The notes beneath the pieces were generated by a model that ran no database searches, was not told the origin of the DNA, and worked only from the letters and a program-made list of their open reading frames with translations. Below, in pieces: positions 7,808 to 18,718 of a DNA stretch of 54,758 nucleotides. Made by a program: the position numbers and the translations under genes. Source of the DNA: Streptomyces sp. (GTDB taxonomy: Bacteria; Actinomycetota; Actinomycetes; Streptomycetales; Streptomycetaceae); assembly GCF_031181555.1 (NCBI RefSeq), contig NZ_JAPSKQ010000008.1, positions 20,164-74,921 on the forward strand, in the 5' to 3' direction. Position 1 is the first letter of the stretch; every line of letters begins with the position of its first letter.

Positions 7808-9886
7808 TCAGGCGGGTGTCGTCGCGCGGGCGATGAGCAGGGCCACGTCGTCGAAGTTGTCGGGTTCGTGCAGGGTGCGCAGGAGCAGGTCGCAGACCTC
7901 CTCCAAGGAGCGGTCGGGGCCGTCCAGCAGGGCGAGCAGCCGGTCGAGGCGTTCGTCCAGCGGATGGTGCCGCGTCTCGACGAGACCGTCCGTGTAGAAC
8001 ACCAGCCGGTCGCCCGGCTCCAGCTCCACGGTGGTCGTGGAGAACTCCACCCCGCCCACCCCCAGCGGTACCCCGGTGGGCAGGTCGAGCAGCTCCGGGG
8101 CGTGGCCGGCCCGGACCCGGGCGGGCGGCAGATGCCCGGCGTTGGCGAGGGTGCACTGCCGCGCGCGGGGGTCGTGGACGGCGTAGACACAGGTGGCGAT
8201 GGCCTGGTCCAGGCCGCAGGTGATCCTGTCCAGGTGTTCCAGGAGCACGGCCGGATCGAGGTCGAGGGAGGCCAGGGTCGTGGTCGCCGTGCGCAGCCGG
8301 CCCATGGCGGCCGCCGCGGGGATCCCGCTGCCCATGACGTCCCCCACGACGAGGGCGGTCTTGTCGCCCTCCAGCGGGATCACGTCGAACCAGTCACCGC
8401 CCACCTCACTGGTGGCGCCCGCCGGCTGGTAGCGGGAGGCGACCTCGAGCCCTCCCGTCACCCGCGGATGGCTGGGCAGCAGACTGCGCTGGAGGGTCAG
8501 GGCGGTGTCGCGGGCGTTCTGGTACCAGCGGGCGTTGTCGATCTGCACGGCCGCGCGGGAGGCGAGCTCCCGCGCGAGCAGCAGATCGTCCTCGTCGAAC
8601 GGCGCGGGATTGTGCGTGCGCGTGAGGTCGAGGGCGCCCAGCACCTCGCCGCGCGCGATCAGCGGCACGGCCAGGTACGAGTGGACGCCCGCCCGGGCCA
8701 GCAGCTCGGCCGCCTGGGGAGAACGGGCGATCCGCGCCAGGTCCTCGTCCTTCGCCTGCGGCACCATCACGGGCTGTCCGGTGCGCACGCATTCGGTGAC
8801 CAGCCGGTCCGGCGCGTACCGGGTCACCCGGCCCGGCGGATCGGCCGCGTGCAGCACGTCGTCGGCGTCCACACCGCGCACCGCCAGCGCCCGGATCAGC
8901 GCGGACTCGGCCGGGCCGAGGGTGCTGCGGCGGCCCTGCACCACCGCGTCCAGCAGGTCCACCGCCGCCACGTCGGCCAGCTCGGGCACGGCCACCTCGG
9001 CGAGTTCGCCGGCCGTGCGTTCCAGGTCCAGCGTGGTGCCGATCCGCGCGGAGGCGTCGGCGATCAGGGCCAGCCGGCGCCGGGCGGTCTCGGCCTCGAT
9101 GCCCGCCCGGTACTGCTCGGTGATGTCCACCATCGACAGGGCCACGCCCAGCACCGCGCCGAGCGAGTCCTCCAGCCGGTACAGCGAGACCGACCAGGCG
9201 TGGTCCTCGTCCGGGTCGGCCGGGGTGCGGCCGATCGTGTTCCGGTCGACCACCGGCCGACCGGTGTCCAGCACCTCGCGGGCGGCGGCCTCGATGGGCC
9301 CGGCGTCCAGCAAGGGCAGCACCTCGCGGATCGTGCGGCCCAGATGCTCCTCGGCCGGAACGCCGTTGATCTGCTCCAGCGCGGGGTTGACCGAGACGTA
9401 CCGCAGATCGGTGTCCAGCACGGCCAGCCCGATGGGGGACTGGGCGACGATCCGGGTGGACAGCGCCACGTCCCTCTCCAGCCGGCGCACGGTCGACTGG
9501 TCCACCGCGAGGCCGAGGGCGTAGACCTCCCCGCCCTCGTCCAGCAGCCGCATGTTGCGGAACTCCACGAGCCGCGTGGTGCCGTCCTTGCACCGGATCG
9601 GGAAGGCCCCGGCCCAGCTCTGCCCGGTGCGCATGACGTCGGCGAACAGCTTCACCACGAGGTCCAGGTGCTCCTCGTGCACCATGATCCGGGCGGCGTA
9701 CTGGCCCAGCGCCTCCCGCGCGCCGTACCCGAACAGCTCCTCGGCCTGGGGGCTCCAGAGCATGATCCGCCCCTCGGTGTCCAGGACCACCGAGGCCACG
9801 CGCAGTACGTCGAGCAGCCCGCTGGGACGCACCGGCCCGCGCACCGGCCCGTCACCGTCGCCCGGGGGTGACCCCGCTCCACTCAT
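7808..9886 (-). CDS. PAS-PAS-GAF-SpoIIE multidomain PP2C-type phosphatase
   Basis: The protein has 692 residues. Two PAS domains (about 25-140 and 150-270) are followed by a GAF domain (about 285-440) and a C-terminal SpoIIE/PPM phosphatase domain. Its metal motifs are visible: GGDWFD (from 496), VGDVMGSG (near 515), TDGL (near 633) and DDVALL (near 680). Such proteins dephosphorylate anti-anti-sigma factors in partner-switching stress pathways, with the PAS and GAF domains sensing ligands, light or redox. There are no transmembrane segments. No anti-sigma or sigma gene is adjacent, so its partner is not identified. Confidence 0.92.
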   Translation of the reverse strand: MSGAGSPPGDGDGPVRGPVRPSGLLDVLRVASVVLDTEGRIMLWSPQAEELFGYGAREALGQYAARIMVHEEHLDLVVKLFADVMRTGQSWAGAFPIRCKDGTTRLVEFRNMRLLDEGGEVYALGLAVDQSTVRRLERDVALSTRIVAQSPIGLAVLDTDLRYVSVNPALEQINGVPAEEHLGRTIREVLPLLDAGPIEAAAREVLDTGRPVVDRNTIGRTPADPDEDHAWSVSLYRLEDSLGAVLGVALSMVDITEQYRAGIEAETARRRLALIADASARIGTTLDLERTAGELAEVAVPELADVAAVDLLDAVVQGRRSTLGPAESALIRALAVRGVDADDVLHAADPPGRVTRYAPDRLVTECVRTGQPVMVPQAKDEDLARIARSPQAAELLARAGVHSYLAVPLIARGEVLGALDLTRTHNPAPFDEDDLLLARELASRAAVQIDNARWYQNARDTALTLQRSLLPSHPRVTGGLEVASRYQPAGATSEVGGDWFDVIPLEGDKTALVVGDVMGSGIPAAAAMGRLRTATTTLASLDLDPAVLLEHLDRITCGLDQAIATCVYAVHDPRARQCTLANAGHLPPARVRAGHAPELLDLPTGVPLGVGGVEFSTTTVELEPGDRLVFYTDGLVETRHHPLDERLDRLLALLDGPDRSLEEVCDLLLRTLHEPDNFDDVALLIARATTPA

Positions 9887-10132
9887 CCCAGGCCCCGCCT
9901 TCGCCGATCCTCACGGCACGCCGTCACCGCGCCGACACCCCCTGTTCTACCGCGCGCGGGGACGATTTTCCGCCGCTCCTGCCGTCTGCTTCCACCTTCC
10001 CGCACCATCGGGCCGGGCGCGCCGCGACGTCATCACCGCGGGGGCGGTCCGCGGGTAGTGCTCCTTCGCGGGTGGTGCTTTGCTGGGGGAGGGGCGGGGC
10101 ACGGCGGCACGGCCACGAGAGGAGCGATCACG

Positions 10133-10501
10133 ATGGGCAGTGAGCGACCGCACCCGGAATCCGTCTCGGTCGAGATCAGCGGATGCAGCAAGCAGGACGC
10201 TCGGATCGTGTTCGACACGCTGTGCGCGTGCTTCGCGTCCGACCGGTGCTCCGACGACGTGCCGGAGGAGTTCTCCGAGACCCGCCCGACGGTCTGGCTC
10301 GGCACGTTCGACGTCGCCGACGCGCACGAGGGGGCCCGCCCGGCCCGGCTGTCCTCGTCGGTCGACGCCGACGTGCACGGCGGCTACTGGGCGGTCGACC
10401 GGTTCCGCACCACCCTGGGCTCCCTGTTCACGGTGCACGACCTGAGCACGGTCCCCGGCGACCAGGAGGAGGAGTTGCACGTGCGCCTCGAAAGCCGGTG
10501 A
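10133..10501 (+). CDS. Small conserved hypothetical protein
   Basis: The 122-residue acidic protein starts at ATG 10133 after GAGAGGAG. It begins MGSERPHPESVSVEISGCSK and has three Cys (in GCSK, TLCACF) plus a C-terminal segment EEELHVRLESR. Base composition by codon position looks like a real gene. I do not recognise a domain. It has no signal peptide or membrane segment. It stands alone between the SpoIIE-type gene (divergent) and the dienoyl-CoA reductase. Confidence 0.6.
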   Translation: MGSERPHPESVSVEISGCSKQDARIVFDTLCACFASDRCSDDVPEEFSETRPTVWLGTFDVADAHEGARPARLSSSVDADVHGGYWAVDRFRTTLGSLFTVHDLSTVPGDQEEELHVRLESR

Positions 10502-10566
10502 GGCGCCCGGGGCCCCGGACTCCCGGACACGCGGGCGCCGTCGGACCACTGTGCCCTCCGTCACGC

Positions 10567-10586
10567 TTATGCAACTAGTTGCATAA
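10567..10586. promoter_or_regulatory. Perfect 20-bp palindromic operator
   Basis: TTATGCAACTAGTTGCATAA reads the same on both strands and is strikingly AT-rich for this region. It lies 54 bp before the dienoyl-CoA reductase ATG, where a repressor would overlap the promoter. The PadR-type regulator encoded just downstream of that gene is the obvious candidate, since PadR operators often have an ATGxA...TxCAT dyad shape. Confidence 0.7.
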
Positions 10587-12656
<2,070 letters not shown>

Positions 12657-12688
12657 GGGACCTGTGGCCCGTCCCTAGGATGAGCCCC

Positions 12689-13264
12689 ATGTCACTCCCG
12701 CACGCGATCCTCACCGCCCTGCTCGAGAAGCCGTCGTCGGGGCTGGAGCTGACCCGCCGGTTCGACAGGTCGATCGGCTACTTCTGGTCGGCGACGCATC
12801 AGCAGATCTATCGCGAGCTGGGGAAGCTGGAGGCCGAGGGCCTGATCCGGGCCCTCCCCGCCGAGCAGCCGGCCCGGGGGCAGAAGAAGGCGTACGAGGT
12901 CCTGCCGGCCGGTCGCGCGGAACTGGCCCGCTGGACCGGTGCGTCCCAGGACCCCAAGCCGCACCGCGACGCGCTGCTGCTGAGGCTGAGGGCGGCGGCC
13001 GTGGTCGGCACCGCGGGCATCGAGGCCGACCTGCGGCGCCACCTGGAGCTGCACGAGCGCCAGTTGGCGGAGTACCGGGAGATCGAGCGGCGCGACTTCC
13101 CGCCCGGCAGGGACGGGCCGGAGGACCGGCTGCGGCATCTGGTGCTGCGCGCCGGCATCGACCTGGAGACCTTCTGGATCCAGTGGCTCGGCCACGCGCT
13201 GGCGGAGTTCGCGCACCTGCCGGACGCCGGGGAGGGGGAACGGCCCGGGGAGCCCCGGGCGTGA
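12689..13264 (+). CDS. PadR-family transcriptional regulator
   Basis: The 191-residue protein begins MSLPHAILTALLEKPSSGLEL, the usual PadR N-terminus, followed by the winged-helix segment FWSATHQQIYRELGKLEAEGL. Its C-terminal helical dimerisation region (about 95-175) is typical of the longer PadR class. It starts 32 bp after fadH, so it is likely co-transcribed with it or has its own short promoter (TAGGAT lies just before the ATG). Likely role: repressor of fadH at the palindrome 10567-10586. An in-frame ATG three codons earlier is possible. Confidence 0.9.
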   Translation: MSLPHAILTALLEKPSSGLELTRRFDRSIGYFWSATHQQIYRELGKLEAEGLIRALPAEQPARGQKKAYEVLPAGRAELARWTGASQDPKPHRDALLLRLRAAAVVGTAGIEADLRRHLELHERQLAEYREIERRDFPPGRDGPEDRLRHLVLRAGIDLETFWIQWLGHALAEFAHLPDAGEGERPGEPRA

Positions 13265-13288
13265 CCTCCGGACTCCCCGGGGAGGCGA

Positions 13289-13334
13289 CGCCGGCCGCCC
13301 GACCGGAGCGCGTCGGACGTGAGGGCGGCCGGCG
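13289..13334. terminator. Hairpin between convergent genes
   Basis: CGCCGGCCGCCC (13289-13300) pairs perfectly with GGGCGGCCGGCG (13323-13334), giving a 12-bp GC stem with a 22-nt loop in the gap between padR (+) and the secreted protein gene (-). Confidence 0.65.
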
Positions 13335-13340
13335 CCGGGT

Positions 13341-13877
13341 CTACAGGTGGCGCGGCCTGCTGCGCCGGCGCACGTACCAGGCCGTGGCGAGGAGGCCGGT
13401 GCCGACCAGGGTGCCGCCCGCCACCAGCGTCACCGTGCCGTAGTCCTTCGAGCCGCCGCCGATGCCGCCCATCACCCCGCGGGACGGCGAGGCCGTGGGG
13501 GAGACCGCCGACGGGCTGGGCGCGGGGGTGACGACGACGGACTGCGTGCCCGCGGGGTTGCCGTTCGAGCACATCACGATCACCGTGTACGTGCCCGGGG
13601 CGACGTCCCCCCATGCGGCGGACTGTCCCGAGGCGGTCCCCGACAGCGCCACCTGACGGCCCTGGGAGAAGCTCGTCTGGCTGCCGCTGAGCAGCGAGGC
13701 GGTGCCCCAGCTGCCGTTGACCTGGGTGCACGCACTGGTGGTGACCGAGACCGTCGACCCGGTGGTGCTGACGGAGATCCCGGTGTCCGCGGCGGCCGGA
13801 CCGGTCAGGGCGAGGGTGAGCGCGGCAGCGGCTGCCGCGGTCGGACCGGAGCCGAGCAGTGGCTTCGAAGTGCGCAT
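13341..13877 (-). CDS. Secreted, C-terminally membrane-anchored small protein
   Basis: This 178-residue precursor has a signal peptide (Ala/Leu-rich core, about residues 10-30, cleaved after GPAAA). A Ser/Thr-rich beta-type domain follows with two Cys (TTSACTQ and VIVMCSNG), which could form a disulfide. A Pro/Ser/Thr linker leads to a C-terminal hydrophobic segment (VTLVAGGTLVGTGLLATAW) and a basic tail RRRSRPRHL. It should sit on the outer face of the membrane. No sortase LPxTG-type motif is visible. Similar proteins are common in Streptomyces and mostly uncharacterised. Confidence 0.8.
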   Translation of the reverse strand: MRTSKPLLGSGPTAAAAAALTLALTGPAAADTGISVSTTGSTVSVTTSACTQVNGSWGTASLLSGSQTSFSQGRQVALSGTASGQSAAWGDVAPGTYTVIVMCSNGNPAGTQSVVVTPAPSPSAVSPTASPSRGVMGGIGGGSKDYGTVTLVAGGTLVGTGLLATAWYVRRRSRPRHL

Positions 13878-14046
13878 GTGGACTGCCTTCCGGCGGCACG
13901 GCGGCGGTGCATTCCTTGCGCCGCCGAGGATCGGGGAACGCCCGTGCTGCCACGAGGCCAGCCAAGACGCCCCCGGTCCGTCGCGCACTCCGGCCGCCGC
14001 CGGGCAGGTGACGCCCTGTGCCGTCCGGCCGACCGGAGGGCGTCGG

Positions 14047-15045
14047 TCAGTGCCGCGCGCCCGTCGTCACCGTGCGCTCCGCCGAGAAGCCGCCCCAGGT
14101 CCCGTCCGGCAGCATCGCCCGGATCCGGACCCGGTGGGTGACCCCCGGGTCCCGCCCCACGTAGAAGCGGTACGTCGCCCGGTCGCGCGGGGCGTCACCG
14201 CCCTGGACGAGCGAGGTGGCCGCGCGGCCGTCCAGGTGCACCTCGTACTCGGTGACCACCCCGTCCACCCGCGGCGGCACCCAGCTCAGGTCGAGGTGGT
14301 ACGCCCCGCCGGACCGGTGACTCGTGGCGCGGAAGCCGGTGGGCGCGGTGGCCCGGCCGTCCCCGCTGCCGGCGGTGGTGAGGCGGACGGCGGCGCCGGC
14401 CGGGGAGAGGTTGCCGGCCGCGTCCCGGGCCCGGACGGTGAACACGTAGCGGGTGCCCGGCCGCAGCCCCGTGACCACGGCGGCCGTCTGGTTCCCGCCG
14501 ACACTGTGGATCTTCGTCCCGCCCTGGTGGACGTCGTACGACACCACGCCCCGGTCGTCCCTCGAGGCGGACCACGACAGCTGGGCCGCCCGGCTCCCGG
14601 CGGCCCGGCCGCGCAGCTCTGCCGGACGGGTGGGGGCGGAGTCGTCGGCCGCCACCGCACCGGGAGTCGTCGCCCGTACCTCCCGGCTGCTCGGCCCGAG
14701 CCGCCCGTCCGCGTCGCGGGCCCGCACGGTGAAGACGTACGGGGTCGAGGGGCGGAGCCCGGTGACGTCCACCATGTGCTCGGAACCGGGCACTTCCTTG
14801 ACCTTGGTGGCGCCCCGGTACACCTCGTACCGGCTCACCTCGGCGTCGGCCGCGGCGACCGCGTTCCACATGACATGCACGCTGGTGGCGCTGCCGGCCT
14901 CGGCCGTGACACCCGTCGGCGCTCCGGGCGGCCGGTCCGCCGCCTCGTCACCCGACCGGCCCCCTGCGCACGAGGTGACCAGCAGGAACACCCCGCAGAG
15001 CGCGAGAAGGCGGCGCGGGGACACGGCAACGGGAACGCCTCGCAC
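14047..15045 (-). CDS. Fibronectin type III repeat lipoprotein
   Basis: Start GTG 15045 has CGGGAGG just upstream and gives 332 residues. A lipoprotein signal ends LLVTSCAGG, so the mature protein would be lipidated on Cys. Two clear FN3 domains follow (about 40-130 and 140-225), each ending in the G-LRP-x-T-x-Y-x-F-T-V-R-ARD pattern. A third, more divergent beta domain completes the C-terminus. No catalytic domain is present, so it is likely a surface binding or adhesion protein. Its neighbour on the other strand is a secreted chitosanase-like enzyme, which could suggest polysaccharide contact, though that is only inference. Confidence 0.87.
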   Translation of the reverse strand: MRGVPVAVSPRRLLALCGVFLLVTSCAGGRSGDEAADRPPGAPTGVTAEAGSATSVHVMWNAVAAADAEVSRYEVYRGATKVKEVPGSEHMVDVTGLRPSTPYVFTVRARDADGRLGPSSREVRATTPGAVAADDSAPTRPAELRGRAAGSRAAQLSWSASRDDRGVVSYDVHQGGTKIHSVGGNQTAAVVTGLRPGTRYVFTVRARDAAGNLSPAGAAVRLTTAGSGDGRATAPTGFRATSHRSGGAYHLDLSWVPPRVDGVVTEYEVHLDGRAATSLVQGGDAPRDRATYRFYVGRDPGVTHRVRIRAMLPDGTWGGFSAERTVTTGARH

Positions 15046-15105
15046 GACTCTGCCTCCCGGAGCGGCACACGGGACGGGTCCGGACACGGGCCCGGGTAAT
15101 GGTCC

Positions 15106-15436
15106 GGACCAATATGACCCTGCTGATGGGGTCACATCAAGAGGGCGGTCGCGGGCGGGCACTCCGGCGCATTACGTATGCTGAGAGTCCGAACGGCTGA
15201 ACTGCCCTGGGAAAAAAGGGAGTTCAGGCCCGTGGCGCGGACCGCTGTCGTCGCAGATCCCGCGCCGGTGCGGGCGGCCGGGGGCCGGAGCGGACACGGA
15301 CTCGGGCCTCCGGCCCTGTCACGGCCACTGGTGCGATCGTGCCTCGTCCGGCCCCGTCGAGGTGGCGCCGGCACCACCGCGGGATCAAATGGGGCCGAGT
15401 GACCGTCAGTGCCCCCGACGAGAGGCCCTCTTGATC
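15106..15436. other. Intergenic region without a convincing gene
   Basis: This is the divergent gap between the FN3 lipoprotein and chitosanase genes. A short + frame is open around 15178-15402, but its Arg/Pro/Gly-rich product and lack of a ribosome site make it unlikely to be a gene. TACGTATGCT near 15174-15183 could be part of a -10 region. Nothing else stands out. Confidence 0.4.
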
Positions 15437-16138
15437 GTGTCCCGAGTCCAGTCGTTCACCCTGGCCATGGCCGGTGCCGCCCTGCTCGCCCCCACGGCAC
15501 TCCCCGCCGTCACCGTGTCGCAGCCCCGCACCGAACCGGTCGCGCGGCGCGCGACCCCCGTCTCCGCCGCCGAGCTGCTGGCCGAGGTGCGCGACTGCGC
15601 GCCCGTCTCCCACGGCCGCTACCGCAAGGACCGCGGTTCCCCCGCCACCGTCCCGGTGTGCGGCACGCGCGACGCCGTGTTCTGGAAGGCCGACATGGAC
15701 ATCGACTGCGACGGCCGTCCCGGCCGCCACTGCAACGCCCGGACCGACCCGTACTTCTCCGCCGCCACGGCCTTCGCGCAGTCCGACGGCCGCCCGCTGA
15801 GCTCCGAGCGACTGCCCTTCGTGGTGGTGCCCGCGCCCAGCGCCGTGTGGGACTACCGGGCCCACGGCGTGCGCGGGGGATCGGTCGCGGCGGTGGTGCA
15901 CCGGGACCGGGTGCGGTACGGGGTCGTCGGCGACACCGGCCCCGCGGACATCATCGGCGAGGCGTCCTACGCCATGGCCGAGGCGCTCGGCATCGACCCC
16001 GACCCGCACGGCGGCGGCACGTCCTCCGACGTCACCTACATCGTGTTCAGGAACAGCCGGGTGACCCCCATCGAGGACCACCGGGCGGCGGTGACGGCGG
16101 GGGAGCGGCTGGCCCGGCGGTTCGTGGACGGCGGCTGA
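15437..16138 (+). CDS. Secreted glycoside hydrolase family 75 chitosanase-like protein
   Basis: The frame from GTG 15437 (TTG 15431 is an alternative) encodes about 233 residues with a signal peptide (SFTLAMAGAALLAPTALPAV). The mature part has the GH75 features AVFWKADMDIDCDGRP, a Cys-rich segment ending CNARTDPYF, LPFVVVP, and YGVVGDTGPADIIGEASYAMAEALGI. In this family an Asp in the DMDIDCDG segment and a Glu in GEAS are the expected catalytic acids. It would hydrolyse chitosan or fungal cell-wall polysaccharide outside the cell. Conserved Cys pairs fit an extracellular enzyme. Confidence 0.82.
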   Translation: MSRVQSFTLAMAGAALLAPTALPAVTVSQPRTEPVARRATPVSAAELLAEVRDCAPVSHGRYRKDRGSPATVPVCGTRDAVFWKADMDIDCDGRPGRHCNARTDPYFSAATAFAQSDGRPLSSERLPFVVVPAPSAVWDYRAHGVRGGSVAAVVHRDRVRYGVVGDTGPADIIGEASYAMAEALGIDPDPHGGGTSSDVTYIVFRNSRVTPIEDHRAAVTAGERLARRFVDGG

Positions 16139-16207
16139 ACCGGCCGACGGGGACGTCGCACGTCCGGGAACCGCCGGCCCGGGGAGCCGGCGTCGACGGG
16201 GGACGGC

Positions 16208-16247
16208 GCGGAGGGAGGACGCAGGGACGGGACCCCCCTCCCTCCGC
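16208..16247. terminator. Hairpin between convergent genes
   Basis: GCGGAGGGAGG (16208-16218) pairs with CCTCCCTCCGC (16237-16247), a perfect 11-bp stem in the gap between the chitosanase (+) and dhaM (-). Confidence 0.65.
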
Positions 16248-16251
16248 CCCC

Positions 16252-16662
16252 TCACACCTTCCGGTACGTGTACGCCTCCGCGGCCGCCGCCTCCACCGCC
16301 GCCAGGTCGGCTCCCGTGGCCGCCGTGACCACCGCGGCCACCGCGCCCTCCACGAACGGCGCGTCCACCAGCCGGGTGTGCTCGGGCAGTTCGTCGCCCT
16401 CCGCGAGCAGCGCCTTCACCGTGAGCACCGCGCTGCCCAGGTCGGTCAGGACGGCGACACCGGCCCCGCGGTCGACGGACGCGGCCGCCGCGGCGACCAG
16501 CTCCGCGCTCGTGCCGAGCTCCCCGCTCCCGGTGCCGCCCGCCGGTGCCACCGGCACCGCGGTACCGGCACCCGCGAGTCCCTTCGCCAGCTCCGCCACC
16601 GACGCGGCCACCGTCGCGCTGTGCGACACCAGCACGATCCCCACCAGCTTCTCGTCACTCAT
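16252..16662 (-). CDS. dhaM: Dihydroxyacetone kinase phosphotransfer subunit DhaM (EIIA-Man type)
   Basis: This 136-residue protein is a single EIIA-mannose-type domain, with the phospho-acceptor His14 in GIVLVSHSATVA and GTSAELVAAAAASVD and VLTDLGSAVLTVKALL further on. It carries phosphate from PTS HPr to the ADP held by DhaL. It is the last gene of a dhaK-dhaL-dhaM operon and overlaps dhaL by 8 bp, indicating translational coupling. It lacks the HPr and EI-like extensions seen in enterobacterial DhaM, as is usual in Gram-positive species. Confidence 0.93.
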   Translation of the reverse strand: MSDEKLVGIVLVSHSATVAASVAELAKGLAGAGTAVPVAPAGGTGSGELGTSAELVAAAAASVDRGAGVAVLTDLGSAVLTVKALLAEGDELPEHTRLVDAPFVEGAVAAVVTAATGADLAAVEAAAAEAYTYRKV

Positions 16663-17272
16663 CCCCGGCCTCCGTGTCCGAAGCGGCATCGACCAGCCCG
16701 GCGATCAGCAGCGCCGCCGACGTGGCCCCCGGATCCTGGTGCCCGACACTCCGCTCGCCGAGATAACTGGCCCTGCCCTTGCGGGCCCGCAAGGGCGTCG
16801 TGGCCACGGCGCCCTCCTCGGCGGCGGTGCGCGCCGCGGCGAACGAGTCCCCGAGCGCGTCCACGGCGGGCAGCAACGCGTCGACCATCGTCTTGTCGCC
16901 CGCCGCGGCACCCCCGAGCTGCATCACCGCGTCCACCCCGGCACGCAGTGCCTCGGCCAGCTCCCGCTCACCGACCTCGGTGGCGTCCCCGAGCGCCTTG
17001 CCGGTGCGGCGCAGCAGCGTCCCGTACAGCGGGCCCGACGCGCCGCCCACGGTCGAGATGAGCAGCCGCCCGGACTGGATCAGCACCGCGCCGGGGGTGG
17101 CGGGCGGCTCCTTCTCCAGCGCGGCCCGCACCGCCGCGAACCCGCGCTGGAGGTTGCTGCCGTGGTCGGCGTCGCCGATCGGCGAGTCGAGGGCGGTGAG
17201 CCGTTCCGCCTCGCGGTCCACGGACGCGGCGGTCACCGTCATCCAACGGCGGAAGAAGTCGGCGTCGAGCAC
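16655..17272 (-). CDS. dhaL: Dihydroxyacetone kinase ADP-binding subunit DhaL
   Basis: The 205-residue all-helical protein carries the nucleotide/Mg motif TALDSPIGDADHGSN, with Asp29, Asp34 and Asp36 as the expected metal ligands, and GGASGPLYGTLLRR in the middle. DhaL holds ADP permanently as a cofactor and passes phosphate from DhaM to dihydroxyacetone on DhaK. It is the middle gene of the operon, about 70 bp after dhaK. Length and motifs are normal. Confidence 0.94.
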   Translation of the reverse strand: MLDADFFRRWMTVTAASVDREAERLTALDSPIGDADHGSNLQRGFAAVRAALEKEPPATPGAVLIQSGRLLISTVGGASGPLYGTLLRRTGKALGDATEVGERELAEALRAGVDAVMQLGGAAAGDKTMVDALLPAVDALGDSFAAARTAAEEGAVATTPLRARKGRASYLGERSVGHQDPGATSAALLIAGLVDAASDTEAGDE

Positions 17273-17339
17273 GGGGTCTCCTCGTGTACTGGGTCTTTCC
17301 TCGTGTAGGGGTCTTCGTGAACCATTGCCCCGGCGTCCC

Positions 17340-18332
17340 TCACATACCCCAGCGCAGCCCCGGGGTCCGCACCGGCGCGTCCCACAGCCGCAGCAGCTCC
17401 TCGTCGACCTGGCACAGGGTGACCGAGGCGCCCGCCATGTCCAGGGACGTGACGTAGTTGCCGACGAGGACGCGGGCGACGGGCACGCCGCGCTCGCCGA
17501 GCACCCGCTGCACCTCGGCGTTGAAGCCGTACAGCTCCAGCAGCGGGGTCGCGCCCATGCCGTTGACCAGGACCAGGACGGGACTGCGCGGGGTGAGGTC
17601 CTCCAGGATCGCGTCGACGGCGGCCTCGGCGATCTCGCCGGAGGTCATCATCGGCCGCCGCTCCCGGCCGGGCTCGCCGTGGATGCCGATGCCCAGCTCC
17701 AGCTCCCCGGCGGGCAGGTCGAAGGTCGGACTGCCCTTGGCGGGCGTCGTGGAGGCACTCAGCGCCACACCGAAGCTGCGGGAGTTCTCGTTCACCTGCC
17801 GGGCGATCGCCTCCACCCGCTCCAGCGGCCGGCCCTCCTCCGCCGCCGCGCCCGCGATCTTCTCCACGAACAGCGTCGCCCCGGTGCCCCGCCGCCCGGC
17901 CGTGTAGAGGCTGTCGGTCACCGCGACGTCGTCGTTGACCAGCACCTTCGCGACCTGGATGCCCTCGTCCTCGGCCAGTTCGGCGGCCATGTCGAAGTTG
18001 AGCACGTCACCGGTGTAGTTCTTCACGACGAACAGCACGCCGGCCCCGCTGTCCACGGCCGCCGCCGCCCGCACCATCTGGTCGGGCACGGGCGAGGTGA
18101 ACACCTCGCCGGGACAGGCCGCCGACAGCATCCCCGGACCCACGAACCCGCCGTGCAGCGGCTCGTGCCCGGAGCCCCCTCCGGAGACCAGGGCCACCTT
18201 CCCGGCCACGGGCGCGTCCTTGCGCACGACCACCCGGTTCTCCACGTCCACCGTCAGTTCGGGATGGGCCGCCGCCATACCGCGCAACGCGTCCGCCACG
18301 ACAGTCTCCGGGACGTTGATGAGCATCCTCAT
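17340..18332 (-). CDS. dhaK: Dihydroxyacetone kinase substrate-binding subunit DhaK
   Basis: The 330-residue protein has the DhaK fold with GGGSGHEPLHGGFVG and the substrate His218 in GIGIHGEPGRE, which forms a covalent hemiaminal with dihydroxyacetone. VKNYTGDVLNF contributes the catalytic Asp region. It is the first gene of the dhaKLM operon, with a GGAGGTACCC-like ribosome site. The system phosphorylates dihydroxyacetone to DHAP using PEP through the PTS. No regulator or glycerol dehydrogenase is adjacent. Confidence 0.94.
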   Translation of the reverse strand: MRMLINVPETVVADALRGMAAAHPELTVDVENRVVVRKDAPVAGKVALVSGGGSGHEPLHGGFVGPGMLSAACPGEVFTSPVPDQMVRAAAAVDSGAGVLFVVKNYTGDVLNFDMAAELAEDEGIQVAKVLVNDDVAVTDSLYTAGRRGTGATLFVEKIAGAAAEEGRPLERVEAIARQVNENSRSFGVALSASTTPAKGSPTFDLPAGELELGIGIHGEPGRERRPMMTSGEIAEAAVDAILEDLTPRSPVLVLVNGMGATPLLELYGFNAEVQRVLGERGVPVARVLVGNYVTSLDMAGASVTLCQVDEELLRLWDAPVRTPGLRWGM

Positions 18333-18359
18333 GGGTACCTCCTGGGAAGCTTGGCAAGT

Positions 18360-18718
18360 GGATCTCGGACTTGCGTTTTTGCTGGTCGGAGTGGGTATGG
18401 ACAGTGCGTGGTCTTGGCGGTCCGCAGCGGTCGTGAGCGGGTCCTGGCGGTACTGGTGGTGACTCGACGCTGACTTCGGTGACGCGGTGCCAGGTTCCTG
18501 CGGCGGGTCGACTGCGTGCCGGCAGGAGCCCTACGGGGGCAGTATCGACCTTGCGACCGCGAAGGTCACGTGAGGCGACGTCCAGGGAGGCCGGGGAAAT
18601 ATCTGTCTGGCGGATACGGCCAGAGCTCGGGATCGGCCCTGCGCAGGGGCATGCCCCAAGGGGTCGTCGCTCGCCTTCACCGAACGCGCCTGCTCGCGCG
18701 ACCGCCGTCCCGGCGACA
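18360..18718. other. Gene-free stretch upstream of dhaK
   Basis: I see no supported gene here. The part nearest dhaK (about 18345-18420) is less GC-rich, with GACTTGCGTTTTTGCTGG, and probably holds the dhaKLM promoter. The rest reads as short Arg/Pro-rich frames in all phases without ribosome sites and adjoins a degraded hydrogenase-maturation region, so it may itself be decayed sequence. Confidence 0.4.

Noticed and set aside
15178..15402. A 74-codon plus-strand gene upstream of the chitosanase
   Set aside because: It lacks a ribosome site, has low-complexity basic composition and no recognisable feature, and lies in a divergent promoter region.
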